In this document: piece by piece, positions 1 through 8,688 of the stretch | Position numbering within the stretch: the first letter of the stretch is position 1 | Layout of the letters: each line of letters opens with the position of its first letter | NCBI RefSeq assembly: GCF_026625885.1 | Contig: NZ_CP113068.1 | Span: 5,456,001-5,520,000, forward strand | DNA from: Roseateles sp. SL47 | Lineage (GTDB): Bacteria; Pseudomonadota; Gammaproteobacteria; Burkholderiales; Burkholderiaceae_C | Direction: 5' to 3' | DNA: 64,000 nt | Notes under the pieces: model-generated | What the model was told of the DNA's origin: nothing | What the model saw: only the letters and a program-made list of their open reading frames with translations | Database searches by the model: none | Made by a program: the position numbers and the translations under genes

Positions 1-1
1 C

Positions 2-1042
2 GAAGCGCAGAGCGAGCAGGCCCAGGCCTCACTGCAGCGGATCATTGAAGCCGCGCCGATTGCCATCAGCCTGCACGACGCCCGCACCCTGCAAGTGCGG
101 CAGATCAATCAGGCGGCTGCGGCCCTGGCCGGGCGTGAAGAAGAGGAACTGGTGGGGGCCAGCCTGGAAGCGCTGTTTGGCAGTGAACAGGCGCAGGCGG
201 TGCGCAGCGACATGGAATTTGCGCTCAACAGCTCTGAAGTCCTGCAGCGTGAATACCGGCTGCAGGTGGGTGGCCGCACACGCGTCTGGGACACCCGGCT
301 GCTGCATCTCTCGGGCATCAACGACGCCAGCGGCGAAGTCGAACCGGAACAACTGCTGCTGGTGGCCAGCGATGTCACCCAACAGCGGGCGCAGGAAGCG
401 GCGCGGCTGGAGGCGGCGATTGCCCAGCGCGAGCTGCTGGTGCGAGAAGTGCATCACCGGATCAAGAACAACCTCCAGGGAGTGGCGGGTCTGCTGCAGC
501 AGATTGCCGCCCGCCGGCCGGAGGTGGCCACTGTCATCAACGAGGCGGTGGGCCAGGTGCAGGCGATTGCCCAGGTGTACGGCCTGCAGGTGGGCGCCTC
601 GGGCCCGTTGCGGCTGCGCCAGGTCATTGAAGCGGTGCTCGGCTCGGTGCAGCGCATGTTTGGCCGGGACATCCGGGTGGAGGTTGGCGGGCTGGTGGCG
701 ACGCAGTCCGAGCGCTGGGGCCTGCCGGAGGTGGAAGCCATTCCGATCGCGCTCACCCTGAATGAGCTGTTCACCAATGCACTCAAGCATGGCGGCACCG
801 CCCCGGTGCTGTGCGAACTGGTGTTTGATCCGGAGCAGGTGCTGCTGCGGATTGTCAATGAAGGCCAGTTGCCGGCCGGATTTGACCTCAAGCAGATCCG
901 TGGGGGCGTTTCCGGCCTGGGGCTGGTACGGGCCTTGCTGCCGCGTCGCAGTGCCTTGCTCAGCCTGCAGCAGGAGGAACACCGGGTGGTTTGTGAACTC
1001 AGTTTGTGGCCGCCGGGGGTCAGTTGGCTGCCGCAGGAGTGA
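2..1042 (+). CDS. Sensor histidine kinase, HisKA_2 type (5' end outside window)
   Basis: The open frame runs in from the left edge, so the start is missing. The first ~120 visible residues look like a PAS sensor domain ending in the usual VASDVTQQR exit motif. It is followed by a HisKA_2 dimerisation segment with REVHHRIKNNLQG (phospho-acceptor His at about 455-457) and an ATPase domain with the N-box LNELFTNALKHG and a G-box GVSGLGLVRALL. Kinases of this class commonly pair with ANTAR-domain regulators (as in EutW/EutV), and the next gene is one, 88 bp downstream on the same strand. The input signal is unknown. Family assignment is firm; pairing is inferred from adjacency. Confidence 0.9.
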   Translation, partial: EAQSEQAQASLQRIIEAAPIAISLHDARTLQVRQINQAAAALAGREEEELVGASLEALFGSEQAQAVRSDMEFALNSSEVLQREYRLQVGGRTRVWDTRLLHLSGINDASGEVEPEQLLLVASDVTQQRAQEAARLEAAIAQRELLVREVHHRIKNNLQGVAGLLQQIAARRPEVATVINEAVGQVQAIAQVYGLQVGASGPLRLRQVIEAVLGSVQRMFGRDIRVEVGGLVATQSERWGLPEVEAIPIALTLNELFTNALKHGGTAPVLCELVFDPEQVLLRIVNEGQLPAGFDLKQIRGGVSGLGLVRALLPRRSALLSLQQEEHRVVCELSLWPPGVSWLPQE

Positions 1043-1130
1043 TTGGACTCCTTGCAGATTGTGACGGCTCGCAAACGATAGGGGCGGTCTCCGACATTTC
1101 GGTGACAATGTTTGATCAGCCAATGAGAGC

Positions 1131-1808
1131 TTGGACAGCAGCGTGAACAGCGTGAGTGGCGTCGGTGGCGCGTATCAAAGCGCCTTCGGGAATCCCCCGA
1201 GTTCGTCTGGTCATGGGACGGGCAAGGGCCGCATTTTGGTCGTGGATGACGACCGTCTGGTGCTGGCCACGCTGACGCATGGTCTGGCGCAGGCGGGTTA
1301 TGACGTGCTGGATGCGGACAATGGGGATGATGCCATTCTGATTGCGCGCCAGCAGAGGCCGGACCTGGCCTTACTGGACATCCGGATGGAGGGCATGAGC
1401 GGCTTTGATGTCGCGGGCTACCTGAGGGATTATCTGCAGATGCCCTTCATGTTTCTGTCGGCCTTTGCGGACGAAGCCACGGTGGCGAAGGTCAAGGAGC
1501 TGGGGGCGTTGGCGTATCTGATCAAGCCACTGGACATTCACCAGATTGTTCCTGCGGTGGAAGCGGCATTTGCCAACCGTCCGGCACGTACTGGCAGCGC
1601 TACGGCGCCTGCGGCCCCGATCGAAAGCCAGGAGGCTCTGGAGCGTGTGGAGGCGATGGCGCTCGGCATCTTGATGCACCGCTACTCCCTGACGCGAGCG
1701 CAAGCGCTCGCGCGTCTGCAACGCATGGCTGCCGAGCAGAAGCTGACGCCCGTCGACCAAGCCCAACGCCTCATCGAAGCCGTCGAGCAACTTGCCCTCG
1801 GCGCCTGA
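1131..1808 (+). CDS. Response regulator with ANTAR RNA-binding output domain
   Basis: The protein has a receiver domain (ILVVDDDRLVLATL, phospho-acceptor in LLDIRMEGMSG, Lys in YLIKPLD). A linker follows, then a C-terminal ANTAR three-helix domain (AMALGILMHRYSLTRAQAL and following). ANTAR proteins bind paired RNA hairpins in leader transcripts and prevent termination. There is no early in-frame ATG, so the start is TTG at 1131 or GTG at 1143; TTG gives 225 aa. It is the likely partner of the upstream HisKA_2 kinase. Its RNA targets are not evident, although a hairpin-bearing tandem repeat array starts exactly at its stop codon. Confidence 0.92.
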   Translation: MDSSVNSVSGVGGAYQSAFGNPPSSSGHGTGKGRILVVDDDRLVLATLTHGLAQAGYDVLDADNGDDAILIARQQRPDLALLDIRMEGMSGFDVAGYLRDYLQMPFMFLSAFADEATVAKVKELGALAYLIKPLDIHQIVPAVEAAFANRPARTGSATAPAAPIESQEALERVEAMALGILMHRYSLTRAQALARLQRMAAEQKLTPVDQAQRLIEAVEQLALGA

Positions 1809-2140
1809 CGCGCACAGCGCCGTCCGAGCCGGGCTCGCGGTAAGCGAGAGGGGCGACCGTCAGCGTCCACATTCACTGCTCCTCGCTGCACCTAGTCGCG
1901 CAGGACGCGCGCAGCGCCGTCCCAGCGGGGCTCGGGGTGCGCGAGTGGGGCGACCGTCAGCGTCCACATTCACCGCTCCTCGTTGCACCTAGTCGCGCAG
2001 GACGCGCGTAGCGCCGTCCCAGCGGGGCTCGCGGTAAGCGAGAGGGGCGACCGTCAGCGTCCACATTCACCGCTCCTCGCTGCACCTAGTCGCGCAGGAC
2101 GCGCGTAGCGCCGTCCAAGCGGGGCTCGTGGTGAGCGAGG
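1807..2140. repeat. 97-bp tandem repeat, three full units and a partial fourth
   Basis: Units begin with GACGCGC at 1807, 1904, 2001 and 2098, an exact period of 97 bp. Each unit carries a short inverted repeat of the form CTCGC-GGTAA-GCGAG. The stem is largely kept where the units diverge: in unit 4 CTCGT still pairs with GCGAG through a G-T wobble. The array starts on the stop codon of the ANTAR gene and fills most of the gap to the convergent kinase gene. No coding frame is supported here. Confidence 0.9.
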
Positions 2141-2190
2141 GGGCCGCCGCCGGGCCGCCCCAAGGCGGCCCCAGCCCCCTCGGGGGGCGT

Positions 2191-2217
2191 GTTTGGCTGG
2201 CCCTAGGCCAGCCAAAC
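2191..2217. terminator. Perfect 12-bp hairpin between convergent genes
   Basis: GTTTGGCTGGCC (2191-2202) pairs perfectly with GGCCAGCCAAAC (2206-2217) around a CTA loop. It lies between the ANTAR gene (+) and the histidine kinase gene (-). It has no T tract on either side, so it may be a bidirectional stem working with Rho or a REP-like element. The flanking GGCCGCCCCAAGGCGGCC and CCCCCTCGGGGGG palindromes resemble repeats common in Burkholderiales intergenic DNA. Confidence 0.55.
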
Positions 2218-2233
2218 CGGGGGCTCACACACC

Positions 2234-3886
2234 TTACACATTCAAGTTGAAATAAAACCTCGCCCCCTGCCCCACCTCGGACTCGGCCCACATATCGCCG
2301 CCATGCCGCCGCACGATCCGCCGGGCCGATGCCAATCCGACGCCGGTGCCCTGGAACTCACTGGCGCTGTGCAGCCGCTGGAACACGCCGAACAGCCGGT
2401 CCGCAAAACGCATGTCAAAACCGGCGCCGTTGTCCGACACAACAAACACCTGCTGGCCATCCCGCATCATGGCCTCGAACCGGATGGCCGTTTCTTCCTG
2501 CCGGCTGCTGTACTTCCAGGCATTACCCAGCAGGTTTTCCAGCACCATCCGCAGCAGGGTCGGATCCCCCGTCACCCGCAGCCCTGGCTGCACATAGGTC
2601 TGCACCTGACGCTCCGGCGCGGCACGCCGCAGTTCGTCCAGCACCATCGACGCCAGCAGTGACAAGTCCACCGTCTCCTGCCGCAGGGTCTGGGACGACA
2701 ACTGCGACAGCGCCAGCAGTGCATCGATCATGCTGTGCATACGTCCGGCCGCACTCAGCACCCGGTCCAGGTGATCATTGCCCGCCCGGTCCAGCAAGCG
2801 CCCGTAATCTTCCTTGAGGATGCGAGTGAAGCCTTCCACCACCCGCAGCGGCGCACGCAGGTCATGTGACACCGTATAGCTGAAGGACGCCTGATCCGAT
2901 CTCGCCTGTTCCGCCGCCCGCATGGCCAGCGCCGCAGGCACCGTATCAGCGGCGCCCTGCGGCCAAAGGCTCAAGAGTTGCCCCAGCCCGTGCCGCACGG
3001 GCGTGAGACACAACCACCAGGCGCCACAGGCGCTGCCCGATTGCAGATCCGGTTCCCCCAGCGCTTGCCGTAGCTCCTCCGGCAGCCGTTCTTCGCAGGC
3101 GCGCCACAGTTGCCCTTTCACCTCCACCGTTCCGCCCATCATCTGGGCGGCGGCTTCATTGAAATCCATCAGACGGGCCGTGGCGCCGCTCGGGGCATCG
3201 CTCAACAGCCAGGCCGGGCCCGGCAGCGCATGAATCCAGTCGGTCGACAGGGCCGGCGTCAACAGCAGGCTGGCCCCCGCCAGGGCGGCCTCGTCGTCAT
3301 CCCGCAGGCGGGCGGAGCCCAGATACCCATTGAAATGGCCGGTCGCATCCATCAGCGCCTGGCCTCTCAGCTCCCATTGGCGCCCCTGGGCATCCCGCAC
3401 CTGCCAACCGCCAAACGACTGCCCACTGGCCAACCCTCGTTCGAGGTCCAGGCCTTCATCCGTCGGCTGAAATCGCTCCCACAGCGTCTGGGTGACCGAC
3501 CCGTGCAGCGGCCCCCCCACCCAGTTGGAGGCGGGCGCGCCCTGGGGCGCCTGCCAGCGCACCAAGTGATGCGAGGCGTCGGTCTGCCAATGCCAGTCGG
3601 GAATCAACTGGCTGAACACTTGTGACTGCTGCCGCGCTTCTCGCAGCAATTCACCGAATTGCGCACGCGCCAGCCGCACGGCCATGTGCCAGGACACGGC
3701 CGCGACAAACAGCATCAGCACAGCCCCAGCCACCAGGGCGGTAAGTACCAGCCCCGGGCCCGCCTGCTCCAGATTCATCGCCAACAGCAGGACGAGGGCA
3801 AGAGCCGCCAGCCCCAGGGCCAGCGCTGCTCCCTTCCACGGCCGACGGCGTACGACGGCTTCCCCCAACCTAATCATGCTAGCCAT
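2234..3886 (-). CDS. Membrane-bound sensor histidine kinase
   Basis: A 550-aa protein with two N-terminal transmembrane helices (about residues 18-38 and 45-66). A PAS-like central region (DWHWQTDASHHLVRW and FNEAAAQMMGG) follows. The HisKA domain carries SYTVSHDLRAPLRVVEGF with phospho-acceptor His at about residue 341. The HATPase_c domain has an N-box (LENLLGNAWKYS), G1 (DNGAGFDM) and G2 (GTGVGLA). There is no receiver domain, so it should signal to a separate regulator. No regulator gene lies beside it; the HPt gene across the divergent intergenic region is a possible relay partner. Alternative start Met4. Role unknown. Confidence 0.9.
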   Translation of the reverse strand: MASMIRLGEAVVRRRPWKGAALALGLAALALVLLLAMNLEQAGPGLVLTALVAGAVLMLFVAAVSWHMAVRLARAQFGELLREARQQSQVFSQLIPDWHWQTDASHHLVRWQAPQGAPASNWVGGPLHGSVTQTLWERFQPTDEGLDLERGLASGQSFGGWQVRDAQGRQWELRGQALMDATGHFNGYLGSARLRDDDEAALAGASLLLTPALSTDWIHALPGPAWLLSDAPSGATARLMDFNEAAAQMMGGTVEVKGQLWRACEERLPEELRQALGEPDLQSGSACGAWWLCLTPVRHGLGQLLSLWPQGAADTVPAALAMRAAEQARSDQASFSYTVSHDLRAPLRVVEGFTRILKEDYGRLLDRAGNDHLDRVLSAAGRMHSMIDALLALSQLSSQTLRQETVDLSLLASMVLDELRRAAPERQVQTYVQPGLRVTGDPTLLRMVLENLLGNAWKYSSRQEETAIRFEAMMRDGQQVFVVSDNGAGFDMRFADRLFGVFQRLHSASEFQGTGVGLASARRIVRRHGGDMWAESEVGQGARFYFNLNV

Positions 3887-4098
3887 TGTAGGCAGTCAAC
3901 TTGCAGGTGCGGCAGCTCCCTGCGCCAGTGCCGACCGGGATGCAACACCCATGTCCTGGAAAAAACCAAGGGCTTACCCCGATTTGGGTTGGGGGGCTTG
4001 GCAGATTTGCCGCTTTTTCGCACGCTTGATGGCTTGCAGTGACAGACAATGCAGTGTGACCTTGCGTGAAGTCATCACCGCAGATCCATGATTAAAAG

Positions 4099-4506
4099 AT
4101 GTCACCAGACCACATCCTGACGATGCCTCCGCGACTGAAGCCCACTTCCTCCGTGCTGGACGAGCAGGCGCTTGCCCGACTGCGCGAGCTGGATCCGGGC
4201 GGCAACAACCATTTGCTGGAACGGGTGATTGGCGCCTTTCTGAAATCGCTGGAGCAGCAGGAAGGTGTGTTGGGCCAAGGTCTGGCACCGGCGCCAGACC
4301 TGGCGGCGGTGCGCCATGTGGCGCACACGCTGAAATCGGCATCGGCCAGCCTCGGCGCCATGGGCCTGTCCCAGCGCTGCGCGGAGATTGAAGCAGTGGC
4401 CCGCGCCGGCGAGGCGGATCGACTCCCCGAACTCACCACCCAGGTGCTGGCCGAGATCGATGCTGCACGCCAGGCGATGCAGCAGCTTCTGCCCCCGGCC
4501 CAATGA
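4099..4506 (+). CDS. HPt phosphotransfer protein
   Basis: A 135-aa all-helical protein with the HPt signature [17 protein letters not shown], phospho-accepting His76, and the expected following helix ([15 protein letters not shown]). HPt modules shuttle phosphate between hybrid kinases and receiver domains. The next gene, 22 bp downstream, begins with a receiver domain, so phosphorelay into a c-di-GMP enzyme is a reasonable inference. No hybrid kinase is in the window. A start at 4123 is also possible; neither start has a strong ribosome binding site. Confidence 0.88.
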   Translation: MSPDHILTMPPRLKPTSSVLDEQALARLRELDPGGNNHLLERVIGAFLKSLEQQEGVLGQGLAPAPDLAAVRHVAHTLKSASASLGAMGLSQRCAEIEAVARAGEADRLPELTTQVLAEIDAARQAMQQLLPPAQ

Positions 4507-4528
4507 GAGCAGCGACGTGAAGGACAGC

Positions 4529-6712
4529 ATGCTGAACGAACGTCCCCGCGTCCTGCTTGTGGACGATGACCAGGTCAACCTGATGTTGATCGAGGCGGCG
4601 CTGCGGGAGCACGGGTTCGACGTCACGGCCATTCACAGCGGCGAGCAGGCATTGGACATGGTCACCCAATGGACGCCGGAACTCATCGTGCTGGATGCAC
4701 TGATGCCGGGGCTGGATGGTTTCCAGACCTGCGAACGCTTGCGTGCTCTGCCGGGTTTCGAGAACGCGCCCATCCTGATGCTGACCGGCCTGGATGACGA
4801 AGCGTCGATCAATCGCGCCTATCAGGCCGGGGCCACCGACTTCTTCGTGAAGTCAACGCAATGGCGTCTGCTGGCCGGGCGACTGCGCTATCTGCTGCGC
4901 AGTTCGCGCACCCGCATCGAGTTGGAGCGCAGCAAGGCCAAACTGGCCCGGGCGCAGGATCTTGCCCGCATGGGCAGCTTTGAATGGCAGACCGGTCAGG
5001 GCTTTAAATTGGCCAATGAAGCGCTGCGGGTATTTGGCCGCAGCCCGACCGATCCACTGGACTTCATTGGCGTGATGCGCATGGTGCCGCGCGAGGAGCG
5101 CCTGCTGTTCATGCGCTTGCTGCGAGATGTGGTGGCCCACAACTCGGTGCTGGTCACCGACCTGCCCTTCACCCTGCTGGATGGACGCCAGCGCGTCATC
5201 CACATCGAAGCCGAGCCGGAATTCAATGAGCACGGCAATGCCTGCGGCTATACCGGCGTCATTCAGGATGTGACCGATCGGCGCATGGCGGAAGACCGCA
5301 TTCGCCAATTGGCGAATTTCGATGCGCTCACTGGCCTGCCCAATCGCCGGCAATTGATCTGGCGGGCTGAGCGCGCCATCGAGGCCGGGCGCCGCATGGG
5401 CCATGACGTCGGCCTGCTGCTCATCGACCTGGACCGCTTCAAGGTCATCAACGACACCCTCGGTCATGCCGCCGGGGACGAACTGCTGATGGAAGTGGGC
5501 CGACGGCTGCGTTCCTGCGTGCGCCATTCCGATCAGGTCATGGAAGGCATGCTGGAGTCGGTGGGCACACGGTCGCACCGCACACTGGAAGCGGTGGGCC
5601 GCCTGGGTGGAGATGAATTCGTGGCGTTGCTGCCCGAGGTCAGCGATGAAGGCGATGCCGAGCGGGTGGCCGAACGGGTGCTGGAAGCCCTGCGCGAGCC
5701 GATCTTCATTGCGGGGCAGGAATGTTTTGTCACCGCCAGTGTGGGCATTGCGCTGTATCCACGGGACGGCCTGACCATGGCCGACCTGCTGCGCAATGCC
5801 GACGTGGCCATGTATGCCGTGAAGAATCAGGGCCGCAATGCGTCGGCGCTGTATTCGCCCATGCTGGCCGGCCGGGGCCGCGAAAAGCTGGAGCTGGAAT
5901 CGGCCCTGCACAAGGCCATCGAGCGCGATGAGCTGGTGCTGCACTACCAGCCCAAGATCGACGTGCGCACCGCCCGCATGGTGGGCGCGGAGGCACTGAT
6001 GCGCTGGCGCCGGGGCAACACCCTGGTGCCTCCGGGCGAGTTCATTCCGCTGGCGGAAGAAACCGGCCTGATCGTGCCGCTGTCCGAATGGGCCCTGCGC
6101 GAGGCGGCCCGGCAGGCCAAGGTCTGGCAGCTCAATTTCGGATTCTCGGAATCGATCGCCGTCAACCTGCCGAACCGGCTGTTCGAGCGCTCCGACCTCG
6201 TGGAGCACATCCATCAGTTCGTCAGCGCCTGGGGCGTGCCGCACCGAGCGATTCAGCTGGAGATCACTGAAACCGGGCTGATGAAGGACCTGCAGAGCGT
6301 CATTCCGTCGCTGCACCGCTTGAATGAGGTGGGCGTGGAGATTTCGATTGACGATTTCGGCACTGGGTATTCGTCGCTGGCCTACCTGACCACTCTGCCC
6401 ATCTCGGAAGTGAAGATCGACCGCAGTTTTGTGCGGGATCTCGGTATTACGCCGCAAAGTTCTGCGGTGGTTACTGCGATCATTGCCCTGGCCCGTTCGC
6501 TGGGGTTGCAGGTGATTGCCGAGGGCGTGGAAACGCTGCGTCAGATGGAAGTGCTCAGACGGCTGGATTGCAGCCTGATGCAGGGCTTCCTGTTCAGCAA
6601 GCCGCTACCGCCGGATGAGCTGGAGCGCTGGCTGGCGCAGACCGTGCTGCCCCGCAAGGCTCCCTGGATCCTTCCCTCGGCCGAAGCTGGCGAAGAATTG
6701 TCCCAACGCTGA
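4529..6712 (+). CDS. REC-PAS-GGDEF-EAL c-di-GMP enzyme
   Basis: A 727-aa protein. The receiver domain has phospho-acceptor Asp56 in [10 protein letters not shown] and is followed by a PAS domain ending VIQDVTDRR. The GGDEF domain has an intact GGDEF at about residues 360-364. The EAL domain has EALM at about 488, then [27 protein letters not shown] and AEGVET. Both catalytic domains keep their key motifs, so it could make and degrade c-di-GMP. The GGDEF domain has an unusually long insert (about 20 residues with [14 protein letters not shown]) just before the signature. ATG 4529 is preceded by AAGGA; GTG 4517 is an alternative. It probably shares an operon with the HPt gene. Confidence 0.93.
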   Translation: MLNERPRVLLVDDDQVNLMLIEAALREHGFDVTAIHSGEQALDMVTQWTPELIVLDALMPGLDGFQTCERLRALPGFENAPILMLTGLDDEASINRAYQAGATDFFVKSTQWRLLAGRLRYLLRSSRTRIELERSKAKLARAQDLARMGSFEWQTGQGFKLANEALRVFGRSPTDPLDFIGVMRMVPREERLLFMRLLRDVVAHNSVLVTDLPFTLLDGRQRVIHIEAEPEFNEHGNACGYTGVIQDVTDRRMAEDRIRQLANFDALTGLPNRRQLIWRAERAIEAGRRMGHDVGLLLIDLDRFKVINDTLGHAAGDELLMEVGRRLRSCVRHSDQVMEGMLESVGTRSHRTLEAVGRLGGDEFVALLPEVSDEGDAERVAERVLEALREPIFIAGQECFVTASVGIALYPRDGLTMADLLRNADVAMYAVKNQGRNASALYSPMLAGRGREKLELESALHKAIERDELVLHYQPKIDVRTARMVGAEALMRWRRGNTLVPPGEFIPLAEETGLIVPLSEWALREAARQAKVWQLNFGFSESIAVNLPNRLFERSDLVEHIHQFVSAWGVPHRAIQLEITETGLMKDLQSVIPSLHRLNEVGVEISIDDFGTGYSSLAYLTTLPISEVKIDRSFVRDLGITPQSSAVVTAIIALARSLGLQVIAEGVETLRQMEVLRRLDCSLMQGFLFSKPLPPDELERWLAQTVLPRKAPWILPSAEAGEELSQR

Positions 6713-6727
6713 TCTCAACTCTTACTC

Positions 6728-8587
6728 ATGCCGCAGCAGCCCCCCGCTCTGATTGCCAAGGCGGCCCTGCGCCGCCTGGCGCTGGACAAGCTGGAACCCA
6801 CCCCGGAGAACTATGCCCGGGCCTATGCACAAGAGGCCGGTGAACCCCAGCGCGACGTGGCCGGTCATCTGCCCGAACGCGCGCAAGTGCCGCTGAGCCG
6901 GCTGTTGAGCCTGGCCGTGCCCGATCTGCAGGCCCGCACCGGCCTGGCCACGCAGCTCAAGGAAGGCCGCTGGGACGAACTGCAGCGGGCCCTGGAGGCC
7001 CTGCAGCAGACGCATGGCGCCAGCGCCCAGGCCGAGCAGATGGCCCAGTTGATCGAGCGGCTGATGAAAGGGCTGGAACGCGGCGGCCGCCAATGGACCC
7101 TGGCCCGCAAGAAGGACGGTGTGCTGCGCGTGCTGGCCAGCAACCGGACCGATCCGCAACGCCTCATGCAGCGGCTGCGTCAGCTGGTGGGAAGCTGGGA
7201 TGGCGACGTGAGTGACGCGCGGGTGGAAACCCAACCCGCACCGTTGGATGACGGACTGGACGACGACGACAACGACGATCGCAACGGCGGCACGCCCAGC
7301 CAGTTTTTCACCGACGACGAAGTGGCCCAGCCCCAGGAAGACAGCGCCCGGTATGGCGAGTTGTCCAGCCTGCTGGGCGGCCAGGGTCTTGGCCAGGCCA
7401 GTTGGCCGGAGATCGGCACCAGCCTGGGTGGCACCGTGCAGCAGGCGCTGCGTGGGGAAGATCCACGCGCGCTGGAGCTGGTGGCCGAGCTGGATGCGGC
7501 CCTGGCGGAGATCCGTCGCGACGGCGCCTCGCCCGAGCGGGCCGAAGCCATGGAAGCGTTGTGCCAGCGCGTGCGTCGCTGGCTGGATCACCGGGACCAT
7601 GCGTTTACCGAACTGGGCAAGCTGTGCGGCTCCCTGACCGCCAGCCTGGCCGATCTGGCCGAAGACGACTCCTGGGCCCGCGGCCAGTGCGAGGCCATGG
7701 GCCAGACGCTGGCGCAGGGGCTGACCGCCCGCAGCGTGCGCTCTGTCAATGAGCTGCTGGCCAACACCCGCAGCCGCCAGGCGAGCCTTCGGGAGGAGCG
7801 CAGCCGCGCCCGCGATGCCCTCAAGGGCTTGATCAACCGGATGCTGCAGGAACTCGGCGAACTGGGGCAGCACACCGACCGGTTCAGCGACAGCGTGGGC
7901 CGGTATGCCGAAGTGATCGAGCAGGCGGACACGCTGGAAAGTCTGGCCGGTGTGGTGCGCGAGATGGTGGAAGAAAGCCGCAGCGTGCAGTCACTGGTGC
8001 AACAGACCCAGGGACGCCTGCGCGACGAGCATGACCGGGCGAGCCAGTTGGCCGAGCGGGTGGAAGCGCTGGAGAGCGAACTGCGCAGGCTCTCCAATGA
8101 AGTGCAGACCGACCAGCTCACCCAGGTGGCCAACCGCCGCGGCCTGATCGCCGCATTCGACACCGAACGGGCCAAGCTGGAACGTGAAGCACGGCCGCTG
8201 TCCTTGGCCTTGCTGGATATCGACAACTTCAAGAAGCTCAACGACAGCCTCGGCCATGCGGCCGGCGATGAGGCGCTGAAATCTCTGGCGGCCCGTGTTT
8301 CCGGGCTGCTGCGCCCGGGCGACACGGTGGGCCGCTGGGGTGGCGAGGAATTCGTGCTCATCCTGCCCGAGGCGCCGCTGGAAGAAGCCCAGGCGGTGCT
8401 GCTACGGCTGCAGCGCTCCCTGTCGGCCAGCCTGTTCATGCATGAAGGCCGCGACGTGTTCGTGACCTTCTCCGCCGGGGTCACCCTGTATCGCCAGGGC
8501 GAAACCATGGAGCACGCATTGGACCGGGCCGACGAGGCCCTCTACGAAGCCAAGCGCACCGGGAAGAACCGGGCCTGCGTGGGCTGA
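6728..8587 (+). CDS. Diguanylate cyclase with long N-terminal helical region
   Basis: A 619-aa protein starting 15 bp after the GGDEF-EAL gene. The C-terminal ~165 residues form a GGDEF domain: DQLTQVANRRGL, LLDIDNFKKLNDSLGHAAGD and GGEEF at about residues 538-542, then DEALYEAKRTGKN. The ~450-residue N-terminal part is mostly helical with a coiled coil just before the cyclase domain (RASQLAERVEALESELRRL). It has no recognisable sensor and no membrane segment. An acidic Asp-rich linker (DDGLDDDDNDD) lies near residue 177. It should produce c-di-GMP; the input is unknown. It is the third gene of the probable HPt, GGDEF-EAL, DGC operon. Confidence 0.92.
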   Translation: MPQQPPALIAKAALRRLALDKLEPTPENYARAYAQEAGEPQRDVAGHLPERAQVPLSRLLSLAVPDLQARTGLATQLKEGRWDELQRALEALQQTHGASAQAEQMAQLIERLMKGLERGGRQWTLARKKDGVLRVLASNRTDPQRLMQRLRQLVGSWDGDVSDARVETQPAPLDDGLDDDDNDDRNGGTPSQFFTDDEVAQPQEDSARYGELSSLLGGQGLGQASWPEIGTSLGGTVQQALRGEDPRALELVAELDAALAEIRRDGASPERAEAMEALCQRVRRWLDHRDHAFTELGKLCGSLTASLADLAEDDSWARGQCEAMGQTLAQGLTARSVRSVNELLANTRSRQASLREERSRARDALKGLINRMLQELGELGQHTDRFSDSVGRYAEVIEQADTLESLAGVVREMVEESRSVQSLVQQTQGRLRDEHDRASQLAERVEALESELRRLSNEVQTDQLTQVANRRGLIAAFDTERAKLEREARPLSLALLDIDNFKKLNDSLGHAAGDEALKSLAARVSGLLRPGDTVGRWGGEEFVLILPEAPLEEAQAVLLRLQRSLSASLFMHEGRDVFVTFSAGVTLYRQGETMEHALDRADEALYEAKRTGKNRACVG

Positions 8588-8601
8588 ACCCAGCCCGGCC
8601 C

Positions 8602-8622
8602 GGCCCGCCGGGCGGGCGGGCC
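8602..8622 (+). terminator. GC-rich hairpin after the diguanylate cyclase
   Basis: GGCCCGCC (8602-8609) pairs with GGCGGGCC (8615-8622), 14 bp after the stop codon. There is no T run, so if it terminates transcription it does so weakly or with Rho. Confidence 0.4.
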
Positions 8623-8688
8623 TCTGCGAACGTTCTTCTGGACGGGACCACTCACGGTGCATCCCCCCTCCCGCTTGGAGCGTTTTGC

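Noticed and set aside
4853..6457. 534-codon minus-strand frame opposite the GGDEF-EAL gene, and similar ones opposite the first kinase, flhA and the ABC permeases
   Set aside because: All are shadows of well-supported genes with conserved motifs on the other strand.
8588..8688. Search for a PIP box or other type III secretion promoter before the OTU-like genes
   Set aside because: No TTCG-N16-TTCG arrangement or comparable element is present in the leader of either gene, so dedicated T3SS control is not supported by sequence.
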